Below are positions 27,225 through 36,166 of a DNA stretch of 64,000 nt, piece by piece; within the stretch, counting starts at the first letter, position 1, and every line of letters begins with the position of its first letter. Below the pieces are notes generated by a model. It made no database searches, had not been told where the DNA came from, and saw nothing but the letters and a program-made list of their open reading frames with translations. Source of the DNA: Vibrio europaeus (lineage in GTDB: Bacteria > Pseudomonadota > Gammaproteobacteria > Enterobacterales > Vibrionaceae); the NCBI RefSeq assembly GCF_001695575.1, contig NZ_LUAX01000005.1, forward strand, positions 1-64,000. Direction: 5' to 3'. The translations under genes were made by a program, and so were the position numbers.

Positions 27225-27923
27225 ATGCTTAAGATTGTTAGCTTTAAAATTTGTCCATTTGTTCAACGTGTCACTGCGGCATTAGAAGCCAAGCAAATCC
27301 CTTATGAAATTGAATACATCGAACTAAAAAACAAACCACAATGGTTCTTAGATATCTCTCCGAATGGTCAGGTTCCAATCTTGGTAACAGAATCAGGCAC
27401 GACACTGTTCGAATCAGACGCCATCATTGAATACATTGAGGATGAGTACGGTCCACTTGAACAGGGAGTGACCAACGAGCAACGTGCGCTGGATCGAGCA
27501 TGGAGTTACCTAGGTTCGAAAAACTACCTAGCTCAATGCGGCACGATGAGTAGTAAAGACCAAGAGACTTTTGAGCAGCGCGCTGAAAAGCTCATCACTG
27601 CATTCAAAAAAGTGGAAAAGCAATTATCTGGCGACACTCAGTTCTTTAAATCAGATAACTTAAGCAACGTAGATATGGCTTGGTTGCCACTGCTACACCG
27701 CGCAGCGCTAGTCAAGGCACACTCTGGTTACGACTTTTTCTGTGGTCTGCCCAAAATGCAGACATGGCAAAAAAACCTACTCGAAACAGGCTTAGCAGAG
27801 AAAACTGTCTCTAAAGACTTCAATGAGAAATTCTCAAACTTCTATCTAACCAACACCTATGTCGGTGAAGGTAAAGATATTCGAACTCAGGGAGGTTGTG
27901 GCCCTGCAAGCTGCTGCGATTAA
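27225..27923 (+). CDS. Glutathione S-transferase family protein with Cys-rich tail
   Basis: 232 aa. The N-terminal thioredoxin-like domain (1-80) has KICPFVQRVTAALEAK, with Cys10 in the omega/beta-type active site, and NGQVPILV and ESDAIIEYIEDEYG for glutathione binding. The C-terminal helical domain follows. Unusual is the end: after a short linker the protein stops with GGCGPASCCD, three Cys in eight residues, not part of the GST fold and resembling a metal-binding or redox tail. AGGA precedes the ATG. It stands alone upstream of gorA (glutathione reductase), so a glutathione-related redox role is plausible. A weak hairpin without a T run follows at 27939-27962. Confidence 0.87.
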   Translation: MLKIVSFKICPFVQRVTAALEAKQIPYEIEYIELKNKPQWFLDISPNGQVPILVTESGTTLFESDAIIEYIEDEYGPLEQGVTNEQRALDRAWSYLGSKNYLAQCGTMSSKDQETFEQRAEKLITAFKKVEKQLSGDTQFFKSDNLSNVDMAWLPLLHRAALVKAHSGYDFFCGLPKMQTWQKNLLETGLAEKTVSKDFNEKFSNFYLTNTYVGEGKDIRTQGGCGPASCCD

Positions 27924-28143
27924 GCCTTTCATACATAAAGCGGAATAGCACCTTATTCCGCTATACTACCTACTCATCGTTATTTGTCATAAGAAATGTC
28001 ACTTTTTCCCATTTAGGAAATGGCTAGACTCGATTTATGATAGAGGGTGGGATAAATAACAAATCATTTTGGTGATATTGAGTTCGTTCACTTTCACCCC
28101 AATGTAGTTGTTATCAGAAAAATTAATAATCTTGGAGAAAGTA

Positions 28144-29499
28144 ATGGCGACTCATTTTGATTACATCTGTATCGGCGGTGGCTCTGGCGGTATCGCATCA
28201 GCAAACCGCGCAGCTATGTACGGCGCTAAAGTTGCACTTATCGAAGCTCAAGACCTAGGTGGCACCTGTGTAAACGTAGGCTGTGTACCGAAGAAGGTTA
28301 TGTGGCACGGTGCTCAAGTTGCAGATGCAATGAACCTATACGCTGAAGATTACGGCTTTGACATTGACGTTAAAGGCTTTGATTGGAGCAAACTCGTAGA
28401 GAGTCGTCAGGCTTACATTGGTCGTATTCACCAGTCTTACGATCGTGTACTGGGCAACAACAAGGTTAATGTCATTAAAGGCTTTGCTAAGTTTGTTGAC
28501 GAGAAAACGGTCGAAGTAAATGGCGAGCACTACACCGCTGACCACATCCTAATCGCAGTAGGTGGACGCCCGACGATTCCAAACATTCCAGGTGCAGAAT
28601 ACGGCATCGACTCAAATGGCTTTTTCGATCTAGAAGAGCAACCAAAACGCGTAGCGGTTATCGGTGCAGGCTACATCGCAGTAGAAATCGCAGGCGTACT
28701 GAATGCACTTGGCACTGAAACGCACCTTTACGTACGTAAAGAATCACCACTTCGTAGCTTTGATCCAATGATCATCGAAACGCTAGTTGAAGTAATGGAA
28801 GCTGAAGGGCCTAAACTGCATACTCACTCTATTCCAAAAGAAGTTGTGAAAGAAGCAGATGGTAGCCTGACTCTGCACCTAGAGAACGGCAACACGCAAA
28901 ACGTTGACCAACTTATCTGGGCTATCGGTCGTCACCCGGCAACCGATGCGATCAACCTAGCTTCAACAGGTGTAGAAACTAACGACCGCGGTTACATCAA
29001 GGTCGATGAGTTCCAAACGACTAACGTTCCAGGTATCTACTGTGTTGGCGACATCATGGAAGGCGGTATCGAGCTAACACCTGTTGCAGTTAAAGCAGGT
29101 CGTCAATTATCTGAGCGTCTTTTCAACGGCAAAGCCAATGCAAAAATGGACTACAACCTAGTTCCGACTGTTGTATTTAGCCACCCACCTATCGGTACCA
29201 TTGGTCTAACGACACAAGAAGCGGAAGAGAAGTACGGCAAAGACAATGTCAAAGTTTACACATCTGGCTTTACCGCAATGTACACCGCCGTTACTAAGCA
29301 CCGTCAGCCATGTAAGATGAAATTGGTCTGCGCAGGTGAAGAAGAAACCGTTGTGGGCCTACACGGTATTGGCTTCACAGTCGATGAGATGATCCAAGGC
29401 TTCGGTGTTGCGATGAAGATGGGCGCGACAAAAGCAGACTTCGATTCTGTGGTTGCCATCCACCCTACTGGCTCAGAAGAGTTCGTTACTATGCGTTAA
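28144..29499 (+). CDS. gorA: Glutathione reductase
   Basis: 451 aa from ATG 28144 ([16 protein letters not shown]), with TTGGAGAA upstream; an in-frame start 12 codons earlier is rejected. It is an FAD-dependent disulfide reductase that uses NADPH to keep glutathione reduced. The FAD loop [14 protein letters not shown] is at the N-terminus, the redox disulfide is in [13 protein letters not shown], the NADPH loop is [15 protein letters not shown], and the C-terminal catalytic His is in [13 protein letters not shown]. Full length compared with E. coli Gor (450 aa). Single gene with its own terminator. Confidence 0.97.
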   Translation: MATHFDYICIGGGSGGIASANRAAMYGAKVALIEAQDLGGTCVNVGCVPKKVMWHGAQVADAMNLYAEDYGFDIDVKGFDWSKLVESRQAYIGRIHQSYDRVLGNNKVNVIKGFAKFVDEKTVEVNGEHYTADHILIAVGGRPTIPNIPGAEYGIDSNGFFDLEEQPKRVAVIGAGYIAVEIAGVLNALGTETHLYVRKESPLRSFDPMIIETLVEVMEAEGPKLHTHSIPKEVVKEADGSLTLHLENGNTQNVDQLIWAIGRHPATDAINLASTGVETNDRGYIKVDEFQTTNVPGIYCVGDIMEGGIELTPVAVKAGRQLSERLFNGKANAKMDYNLVPTVVFSHPPIGTIGLTTQEAEEKYGKDNVKVYTSGFTAMYTAVTKHRQPCKMKLVCAGEEETVVGLHGIGFTVDEMIQGFGVAMKMGATKADFDSVVAIHPTGSEEFVTMR

Positions 29500-29521
29500 T
29501 CGCTGATGTTACGCTACCCAT

Positions 29522-29552
29522 ACAAAGCAGACCTTGTGTCTGCTTTTTGTTT
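29522..29552 (+). terminator. Terminator of gorA
   Basis: Stem AAAGCAGAC / GTCTGCTTT with a 5-nt loop, then TTTG. The stop of the convergent response-regulator gene at 29558 lies just beyond; the stem may serve both. Confidence 0.8.
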
Positions 29553-29557
29553 GCCAG

Positions 29558-30454
29558 TTAAAAGCCGACTAAGGTGACTTTCCCTTGTAGAGCTCCATCA
29601 AGTTGGCATGTGAAATCAACCCGCTTATCCGCGTCTTTATCGTATAGAGTTTTCAACTTATCAAACGCACTAGGAACAAAGCTGATATTTTTTAGACGTA
29701 AGCTCTTACGAGTTTGGCTGTCCAAAAATGCCAAAGCTGAACGGTCGAGAACTTGATGGCAAGCATCCAATACTCCTTTACTCGCCAACTTACTCTGAAT
29801 CACTTGTTGAATATCCGCTTTAGAAATGGATGAGCTCGCCTGAGCAAAAACGCAGATTGCGTGAAGGTCGAGTATCGCAACGGCACGCGGGCGCTGGGTG
29901 GCGGTATCTTCATATACGGCTAAAAGACACGGAATCTTACTTTCATCAAACAGTTGCGGGGCAATATTATTAAGAGTTAAGCCGTTACCAAGCTCCCTCT
30001 GCAATAGTTTCTCCAGTTGCGACAGTTTTGGTAGCGCCAATTCTTTTTGCACTTCTGAAATTGAGTCGAGGGTTTTCTTACTTTCCTCAACACCTTGCAC
30101 TAACGGAAGTAAGTAGCGATGCAGTTCACTGTCTTCGAAAGGCTTGCTCAACACAAAACTGGCACCTGCAGCTTGAGCTTGCTTGATTTGGCTCTGATCA
30201 TCAACCGTGGTGATCATACCCACCTTTATCCCCGCTTCGAGTTTCATTAGCTCTTGGATTAACGTCAACCCCGTCATATCTGGCATGTACCAGTCTGTTA
30301 ACACGATCTCTGGGTGCCAGTCCTTTGCCAACTCTAGTGCTTCTGTCGCACTGCAGGTTTTCTCGATAGATAAACGACAATAACCAAAGCTCTCTAAGCC
30401 CCGCCTGACAATCTCTAATGTCGCCTTGCTGTCATCCACAATCAAAATTTTCAC
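29558..30454 (-). CDS. Response regulator with uncharacterised output domain
   Basis: 298 aa. Residues 1-120 are a CheY-like receiver: acidic pair D7 D8, phospho-acceptor D54 (LTDWYMPDMTG), T82/T83 and K104 (SKPF). Residues about 135-298 form a second domain without HTH, GGDEF, EAL or HD motifs; its order of strands and helices and the phrase GNGLTLNNIAPQLFDESKIP recall CheC/CheX-like or PilZ-free adaptor domains, but I do not recognise it. No sensor kinase is next to it. It is divergent from a membrane coiled-coil gene 104 bp away, perhaps its partner. Confidence 0.8.
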   Translation of the reverse strand: MKILIVDDSKATLEIVRRGLESFGYCRLSIEKTCSATEALELAKDWHPEIVLTDWYMPDMTGLTLIQELMKLEAGIKVGMITTVDDQSQIKQAQAAGASFVLSKPFEDSELHRYLLPLVQGVEESKKTLDSISEVQKELALPKLSQLEKLLQRELGNGLTLNNIAPQLFDESKIPCLLAVYEDTATQRPRAVAILDLHAICVFAQASSSISKADIQQVIQSKLASKGVLDACHQVLDRSALAFLDSQTRKSLRLKNISFVPSAFDKLKTLYDKDADKRVDFTCQLDGALQGKVTLVGF

Positions 30455-30558
30455 AGGTCGCTATCACCTCCCACACTGAACTGTCTAAATTATAGGCACA
30501 TTTTTCACTGGCAACTAAACTTACAGACGATGAATGTCCCAACTTGCGTATTTGATAG

Positions 30559-31317
30559 ATGGAATTAACACCAATATTAAGCACAGAAAACCTTATTGCC
30601 TTAGCGGTAGATTTTGGTCTACTTATCCTTTTGGTATGGTTTGTCATCTTGCTCCTTATTCTGCGCGAGTTCCGGCAATTTGCCCGCCAAGTCGTCAGTG
30701 GCCGTGATCTGGACAGAAATACTTACGAGCTGTGCCAACAGTCCGTCGACAAAGCCCTAAGCTATACGGCGGACAATGGCGATACGCTAAATGACTTAAT
30801 TGTTATTCAGCAAGCTCTTGAAAGTCAGGTATCACAAATCAAAGCCGCTAAAGGCGAACTGAGCGCACAAGAGAAAGAGTCGATTGATGAGTTAAACCAG
30901 AAACTCAATAAATCTCATCGCCTGATCAAAAAGCTCAAAGGAGACTTGGATAGAAGTGTTAAGGGGCTAAGGCGAGCTAAAGGTCATCTACTCAAACAAA
31001 CCGACACAGTAGAAAGCTTACAACTGGAAAAAGAGCAACTCGAGAAACAGTTTGAACAACTTGAGCAAGAGTACATTCAAATCAGCGAGTCGGGAGGAGC
31101 TAGCAACTTAGCCACAGAGTTCCAGCAAGAAAAGCAACAATTGCTTGAGCAAATTGAACAGTACAAGCAACAAGCTGCGTCACAGGATGATACCGCTGGC
31201 TTAGCAGCAGAACTGGAAGCCTCTAAACAACAGCTACACCATATGAGCAAAGAAAAAGATTTTGTTGAGAAGAAATATTTGGAATTATTGCAAGACGAAG
31301 AACAAAAAAATCAGTAG
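30559..31317 (+). CDS. Membrane-anchored coiled-coil protein, unknown function
   Basis: 252 aa. One strong transmembrane helix near the N-terminus (about 12-36: LIALAVDFGLLILLVWFVILL), then a long coiled coil with heptads from about residue 80 to the end, rich in Glu, Gln, Lys and Leu. The segment VVSGRDLDRNTYELCQQSVDKALSYT between them may be a small helical domain. Topology is probably N-in with the coiled coil in the cytoplasm, since the sequence after the helix is positively charged (REFRQFAR). It starts divergently from the response regulator at 30454. The stop lies inside the terminator stem. No family recognised. Confidence 0.75.
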   Translation: MELTPILSTENLIALAVDFGLLILLVWFVILLLILREFRQFARQVVSGRDLDRNTYELCQQSVDKALSYTADNGDTLNDLIVIQQALESQVSQIKAAKGELSAQEKESIDELNQKLNKSHRLIKKLKGDLDRSVKGLRRAKGHLLKQTDTVESLQLEKEQLEKQFEQLEQEYIQISESGGASNLATEFQQEKQQLLEQIEQYKQQAASQDDTAGLAAELEASKQQLHHMSKEKDFVEKKYLELLQDEEQKNQ

Positions 31318-31336
31318 CATTCAGCTACTGATTTTT
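31307..31336. terminator. Terminator between the coiled-coil and SPOR genes
   Basis: Stem AAAATCAGTAGC / GCTACTGATTTT with a 5-nt loop. A and T flanks allow use in both directions. Confidence 0.85.
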
Positions 31337-31349
31337 ATGATTATTTGTA

Positions 31350-32282
31350 CTATTTCACACACATAACATTCAACAATGAGGTGCCTTTAAGCTTATTGGT
31401 TTTGCCACTGGTAAATAGCCCTGACCTCTCAGCTCCCCAATAAGGCAAATGCATCGGCCATTTGTCTCTCTGCATCACCTTAGAAGCAAGCAATGCTTGC
31501 CACTCCGTCGGCGTTGCTAAGCGCATATCTAAACGATAACAGGTTTTATAGGCCCCTTCGTAGTCGAGTCTATTCCATGGCAGCTCGTGTTCCATATAAA
31601 ACTGGTCATTGCTGAACATAGTGTATGGCACCTTGTACTCAATACCAGAAACCGTCGCTGTTAAACGAATAGAGACATCAGATTGACGCTGCTTAGGCTC
31701 TTGAGCCATAGGTTTAATCGGTTCTGGCTTCGCTTTCACTGGCGCAGGTATCACAGTAGTAGACTGCTGTGGTTTTACGACAGGCTTAGGTGTTGAGGAT
31801 TTAGGTGCCGGTTTAGCTTTCACCTGCTTTAAAGGAGCCCCTTTAACCACTTCTCGAACAAACGCTTCTTTATAGCCTGGCTCAGTTTTCACTTTCGCCA
31901 ATTCTGTACTTGCTTGAGCAAAGTCTTTATAAGGGCCAATCAGGCAACGGTAAGCGTTGGCTTCTGGCTTTGCCCACACATCGGTCGATATATGTTGGTA
32001 GAGTCGTTTAGCCTTTGGCAAAGGTAACGGCTGGCCAAACACACCACACTGAATCCAGAAAGTTGACTCTTGGCCACGCGGCTGAGATTTACCCCATAAT
32101 CCTTTACCAATTGGGCACGACTTGTCTAACAATGGCAACTCATTGGTTGATGCCTGAGTTGCATCGCATAAAAATTCTTCAGCAAGCGTTGGGGCTGACA
32201 AAGCGGGCAAGGCTAATGCTGCAACAAGACTCCAACACTTCAAAAAAGTTTGTTTAGGCTTTGAGGCCATATTGATATCCAT
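31350..32282 (-). CDS. Exported SPOR-domain protein
   Basis: 310 aa (306 if the second ATG at 32270 is used). A signal peptide follows a short basic start (KPKQTFLKCWSLVAALALPALSAPTLAEE). Residues about 75-150 contain a SPOR-like domain, TFWIQCGVFGQPLPLPKAKRL ... YRCLIGPYKDFAQASTELAKV, of the kind that binds denuded septal peptidoglycan. A Pro/Lys-rich linker follows, then a C-terminal domain (about 210-310) with RLDYEGAYKTCYRLDMRLATPTEW ... PYWGAERSG, resembling the sulfatase-modifying/FGE or lectin-like folds; that is a guess. Probably periplasmic and involved in envelope or division. Convergent with the coiled-coil gene. Confidence 0.78.
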   Translation of the reverse strand: MDINMASKPKQTFLKCWSLVAALALPALSAPTLAEEFLCDATQASTNELPLLDKSCPIGKGLWGKSQPRGQESTFWIQCGVFGQPLPLPKAKRLYQHISTDVWAKPEANAYRCLIGPYKDFAQASTELAKVKTEPGYKEAFVREVVKGAPLKQVKAKPAPKSSTPKPVVKPQQSTTVIPAPVKAKPEPIKPMAQEPKQRQSDVSIRLTATVSGIEYKVPYTMFSNDQFYMEHELPWNRLDYEGAYKTCYRLDMRLATPTEWQALLASKVMQRDKWPMHLPYWGAERSGLFTSGKTNKLKGTSLLNVMCVK

Positions 32283-32371
32283 ACTCTATAAACTTAACTT
32301 CGAGTTTATCCATCTACGTGGATCACTATAGTGACTTTCTTGACGGTTCACTGCCCTGAAAATGAGAATGC

Positions 32372-32402
32372 AAAAAAAGAGCCGTAATTGATTACGGCTC
32401 TT
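32372..32402 (-). terminator. Terminator of the peptide ABC transporter operon
   Basis: Stem AAGAGCCGTAAT / ATTACGGCTCTT with a 2-nt centre; on the minus strand TTTTT follows. It starts 40 bp after the last permease gene. Confidence 0.9.
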
Positions 32403-32441
32403 AGTGTAGATAGGTTTTTATAATCAAATCTTAGGCTTGGA

Positions 32442-33380
32442 TCACCCTTTGTAGATTTTGGGGTTAAATACATCACGTAACCAGTCACCAAGCAGGTTGA
32501 TAACCAAAACCAAAGTCACCAGTACGATACCTGGGAATGCAGTAATCCACCACGCACCAGAGAAAATGTAGTTAAAACCAATACTGATCAATGCACCCAA
32601 AGAAGGTTGGTCTACCGGTAGACCTAAACCTAGGAAAGAAAGTGCCGCCTCTGACATGATGGCATTTGCCACCTGTACCGTCGAAATAACCAAGATAGGT
32701 GACAGACAGTTTGGCAGGATATGACGGAACATGATGCGCGGAGCCTTAAAGCCCATCACACGTGCCGCCTCTACGTATTCTTTCTTCTTCTCAGCCAATA
32801 CTGAAGCACGAATAGTACGTGCATACTGAGGCCATTCAGCCACACCAATGATCACTACTAGCATGATTACCGCATACTGGCTGTAGAAATCACTACCAAA
32901 GCTGGCTTTAAAGATCGCCGAGACAATGATTGCCACCATCATGGTTGAAAACGATAACTGAACATCCGCGAAGCGCATTAAGAAGCTATCAATGCGGCCA
33001 CCGAAGTAGCCCGCCGAAAGACCAATCACGATTCCAAGCACAAGCTGTAGACCTACCGCTAGGAAACCTATGGTCAGAGATAGACGCGAACCATAGAGAA
33101 TCGTCGAAAGGATATCTCGACCTTGCTCATCGGTTCCTAACAGAAACTTCTCGTCGCCATCTTCCATCCATGCAGGAGGAAGCTCTGAATCCATAATATC
33201 AATTGACGACAAGTCATACGGGTCCGTCGGTGACAGAATTGGCGCGGCCAGAGCCATCATCAAGAACAACATGAACACGGTAAAGCTGGCCATCGCTACT
33301 TTGTCGCGCTTGAAGTAGTACAAGAAATCCGATTGTTTAAATCGCTCCCAGCGTGAAGGAGCCGCTGCAGTTTGACTCAT
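32442..33380 (-). CDS. Peptide ABC transporter permease (DppC/OppC type)
   Basis: 312 aa, last gene of a four-gene minus-strand operon. Five to six hydrophobic helices; the binding-protein-dependent transport signature is ARVMGFKAPRIMFRHILPN. The extracytoplasmic GTDEQGRDILSTILYGSRLSL is the N-terminal mark of OppC/DppC proteins. AAGGAG precedes the ATG, and it starts 2 nt after the upstream permease stops. Together with the DppB-type subunit it forms the membrane channel for oligo- or dipeptides. Confidence 0.92.
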   Translation of the reverse strand: MSQTAAAPSRWERFKQSDFLYYFKRDKVAMASFTVFMLFLMMALAAPILSPTDPYDLSSIDIMDSELPPAWMEDGDEKFLLGTDEQGRDILSTILYGSRLSLTIGFLAVGLQLVLGIVIGLSAGYFGGRIDSFLMRFADVQLSFSTMMVAIIVSAIFKASFGSDFYSQYAVIMLVVIIGVAEWPQYARTIRASVLAEKKKEYVEAARVMGFKAPRIMFRHILPNCLSPILVISTVQVANAIMSEAALSFLGLGLPVDQPSLGALISIGFNYIFSGAWWITAFPGIVLVTLVLVINLLGDWLRDVFNPKIYKG

Positions 33381-33382
33381 GA

Positions 33383-34360
33383 TTAAGCTCCTTTACCTGT
33401 TAGATTTACGGTTGGGTTGATGATGCCGTATAGCAAGTCAACAATGGTGTTGGTGACAACGAAAATCAGACCAACGAAAATAACGTAAGCGGTGATTAAC
33501 GGTGTATCTACACGGTTGATTGCTTCAAGGAAAAGAAAGCCCGTTCCAGGCCACTGGAAAACGGTTTCAGTTAGGATGGTATAGGCAACCATGGTACCAA
33601 TTTGAACACCACCAACGGTAAGCACTGGTAGCATGGTATTTTTCAATGCATGCTGGTAGTAAATTTTATTGAGAGCCAGACCTTTCGCTTTGCCGAATTT
33701 GATGTACTCAGAGCTCAGTACCTCTAGCATTTCAGAACGTACAAGACGAATAAAGAGTGGCAACATGATGGAAGCGAGAGCAATACAAGGTAAAACCAAG
33801 TGCGCTAAACCATCAAGAGTAAAGTAGCCCGATTCCCAGCCAAGCAGATTGGCGGTCTCGCCGCGGCCATAAGATGGTAACCAACCTAGCTCAATAGAGA
33901 ACACATACATCAACATGATTGCGGTTAAGAAAACCGGGATCGAAATCCCGATGCTACTGCCAGCCATGACAATTTTGGTAAATATACTTTTTGGGTGAAT
34001 GGCTGAGTAAACACCAAGTGGGATTGAACAGAATACAATGATTAGCGTAGCGCCGAACACTAGCTCTAGCGTTGCCACTAACTTATCCAGAATCACTTCA
34101 ACCGCAGGGCGCTTGAAGAAGTAAGAAGTACCGAGATCACCTTGTAGCGCATTGCCAACAAAGCGAGTGTATTTTGTAATGAAGGGATCATTCAAACCTA
34201 GTTCGTCACGCAAAGCTTGGCGCTCTGATTCGGAAACCGACTGACCAACAAGCTCACGCAATGGGTCGCCGAGGTTATCCTGAATGGCAAACGCCACTAG
34301 ACTGATCACAAACATCACTATCAGTGCCTGAAACAGGCGCTTGACCAGAAACGAAAACAT
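33383..34360 (-). CDS. Peptide ABC transporter permease (DppB/OppB type)
   Basis: 325 aa from ATG 34360 (MFSFLVKRLFQALIVMFVIS), with AGGGG about 8 nt upstream; an in-frame start 38 codons earlier is not conserved and runs into the hairpin region. Six hydrophobic helices and the EAA motif YIKFGKAKGLALNKIYYQHALKN are seen. It forms the channel with the DppC-type subunit. It is separated from the binding-protein gene by 165 bp that contains a strong hairpin. Confidence 0.9.
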   Translation of the reverse strand: MFSFLVKRLFQALIVMFVISLVAFAIQDNLGDPLRELVGQSVSESERQALRDELGLNDPFITKYTRFVGNALQGDLGTSYFFKRPAVEVILDKLVATLELVFGATLIIVFCSIPLGVYSAIHPKSIFTKIVMAGSSIGISIPVFLTAIMLMYVFSIELGWLPSYGRGETANLLGWESGYFTLDGLAHLVLPCIALASIMLPLFIRLVRSEMLEVLSSEYIKFGKAKGLALNKIYYQHALKNTMLPVLTVGGVQIGTMVAYTILTETVFQWPGTGFLFLEAINRVDTPLITAYVIFVGLIFVVTNTIVDLLYGIINPTVNLTGKGA

Positions 34361-34480
34361 TCCTTGCCCCTTTAACTTTCCATAGATTTCAGTCTGCAGA
34401 ACCAGACAAAGCTGGCTGCAACTTTCAGTCTTAAAAATGGCACTTAACCCGACTGAAACAAAGCTAAGCACCAAAAGTCG

Positions 34481-34510
34481 ACCAAGCGCTCATTTCATTG
34501 AGCACTTGGT
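34481..34510 (-). other. Hairpin between binding protein and permeases
   Basis: Stem ACCAAGCGCTC / GAGCACTTGGT (one G-T pair) around an 8-nt loop, right after the solute-binding gene. No strong T run. Such stems usually stabilise the abundant binding-protein message or partly terminate before the permease genes. Confidence 0.6.
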
Positions 34511-34525
34511 CTAGCTCGCTAGTAA

Positions 34526-36079
34526 TTATTTAACCACTAGGTCACCAAAGTATGGGAAGTTCATGCCGTTGATGATTGGACCAATCTCAACGTTGCCTTT
34601 TGCTGCCCATGAAGGATCTTGCCAATGTAGAGGAACGAATGCCGCTTCATTGTATAGAATCTCTTCTACCTTCTTGAGCGATGCACTACGCTTCTCTAGA
34701 TCAGTCATAGTGTTAGTTTCTACAATCAGCTTATCAACTTCAGCGTTTGAGTAGTGACCACAGTTGTACTGACCTTTACCTGTTTCAGCATTACGCGTCA
34801 TGGCTAGGAACTCAGTGAAGTTACCTGAATCTTCTGTATCTGGGTGCCAGCCGATCATTAGCATGTCTGCGGCACACTTATCGAATTCAGGCCAGTATTG
34901 AGCTTTAGGCATTGTCTTCAGATCAACCTTGATACCGATTTTAGACAGCATTGCTGCCGACGCTTGAGCGATCTTGTCATCGTTCACGTAACGGTTATTT
35001 GGCGCCATCATAGTGAGTGAGAAGCCGTTCTCATAACCCGCTTCTTTCATCAGCTCTTTTGCTTTCTTAAGGTCGTAGCGAGGTTTTAGGTCTGCGTTGT
35101 AACCAACGAAGCCAACTGGGCTCTGTTGACCTGCCGCAGTAGCTGCACCTTTCATTACTTTCTTAGTGATGCCTTCGTTGTTGATTGCGTAAGTAATCGC
35201 TTGACGAACACGTACATCTTTCAGTGCTGGGTTGCTGTTTTGGTTCATTTGGAACGTAATAACACGCGTACCAGGCATAGTGTATAGATCTACGCTGTCA
35301 GCTTTCTTGATACGCTTGTAGTCGTTAGGCGCTACTGGCGCAATCATATCTACGTCACCAGATAGAAGTGCTGCAACACGAGTTGCGTCTTCTTTGATTG
35401 GCACTAGTGTTAGCTTATCAACGTTACCGCCTGAACCGTTATCCCAGTAATCATTGAAGCGTTCGAACGTTACTTTTACACCTTGCTCACGTTGAGTGAT
35501 GATGAAAGGACCAGTACCAGATACGTTAGTCGATGCGAAAGAGTTACCGTGCTTAACTAGCTCAGCTTTATCTTTACCGTCTTCCGTTTTACCTGAGTAG
35601 AACTTGCTATCCATTGGGAATAGGTAAGTCATGACGTTTTCTACGAGTGGGTAAACGCCGTCAGTCTTTACTTCTACTTCGTATTCGCCCACTTTTGAAA
35701 TCGAAACGACTGGGCCAAAGATACCTTTAAAGTCTGGAGAGTTCTTCAGACGGTCAAATGTCCAAACTACATCGTCAGCAGTTAGCGTGTTACCTGAGTG
35801 GAACTTAACACCTTGGCGAATGTTGAAATGCATTGTTTCGCCGTCAATACGCTCCCAAGATTCCGCTAGACGAGGTTCAAATTCCATCTTCTGGTTAAAG
35901 CGGATAAGCGGATCAAATACCATGTGAGACATTTGCAGTGTACCACCAGATAGCTGCTCATGCGGGTCAAGTGACACTGGGTCAGCGTCATAAGCGACGG
36001 TAATATCTGCTGCCGCTGCACCAAAGCTAAGGCCAGCTGCCATTAAAGCCACTGCTAGTTTGCTTTTCATGGTTTTCAT
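34526..36079 (-). CDS. Peptide ABC transporter periplasmic binding protein (family 5)
   Basis: 517 aa, family-5 solute-binding protein (DppA/OppA fold). Signal peptide MKSKLAVALMAAGLSFGAAA preceded by a short basic start; AAGGAG lies 7 nt before the ATG. Visible family blocks are LDPHEQLSGGTLQMSHMVFDPLIRF, AESWERIDGETMHFNIRQGVKFHSG and TADDVVWTFDRL. DppA-like proteins bind di- or oligopeptides (some bind heme or nickel), so specificity is uncertain. It is the second gene of the operon, after the ATPase, and is followed by a stabilising hairpin. Confidence 0.93.
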   Translation of the reverse strand: MKTMKSKLAVALMAAGLSFGAAAADITVAYDADPVSLDPHEQLSGGTLQMSHMVFDPLIRFNQKMEFEPRLAESWERIDGETMHFNIRQGVKFHSGNTLTADDVVWTFDRLKNSPDFKGIFGPVVSISKVGEYEVEVKTDGVYPLVENVMTYLFPMDSKFYSGKTEDGKDKAELVKHGNSFASTNVSGTGPFIITQREQGVKVTFERFNDYWDNGSGGNVDKLTLVPIKEDATRVAALLSGDVDMIAPVAPNDYKRIKKADSVDLYTMPGTRVITFQMNQNSNPALKDVRVRQAITYAINNEGITKKVMKGAATAAGQQSPVGFVGYNADLKPRYDLKKAKELMKEAGYENGFSLTMMAPNNRYVNDDKIAQASAAMLSKIGIKVDLKTMPKAQYWPEFDKCAADMLMIGWHPDTEDSGNFTEFLAMTRNAETGKGQYNCGHYSNAEVDKLIVETNTMTDLEKRSASLKKVEEILYNEAAFVPLHWQDPSWAAKGNVEIGPIINGMNFPYFGDLVVK

Positions 36080-36166
36080 TGCATAACTCCTTATGCGGGA
36101 TTTTCTATCCCTAGTTGTTGTGTTTGCTTCTGTTTATTGCCCGTCAAAACGGGAAAGAATCACGAC

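Noticed and set aside
27939-27962. Hairpin AGCGGAATA / TATTCCGCT as terminator of the GST gene
   Set aside because: A good stem but no T run on either side; not listed as a terminator.
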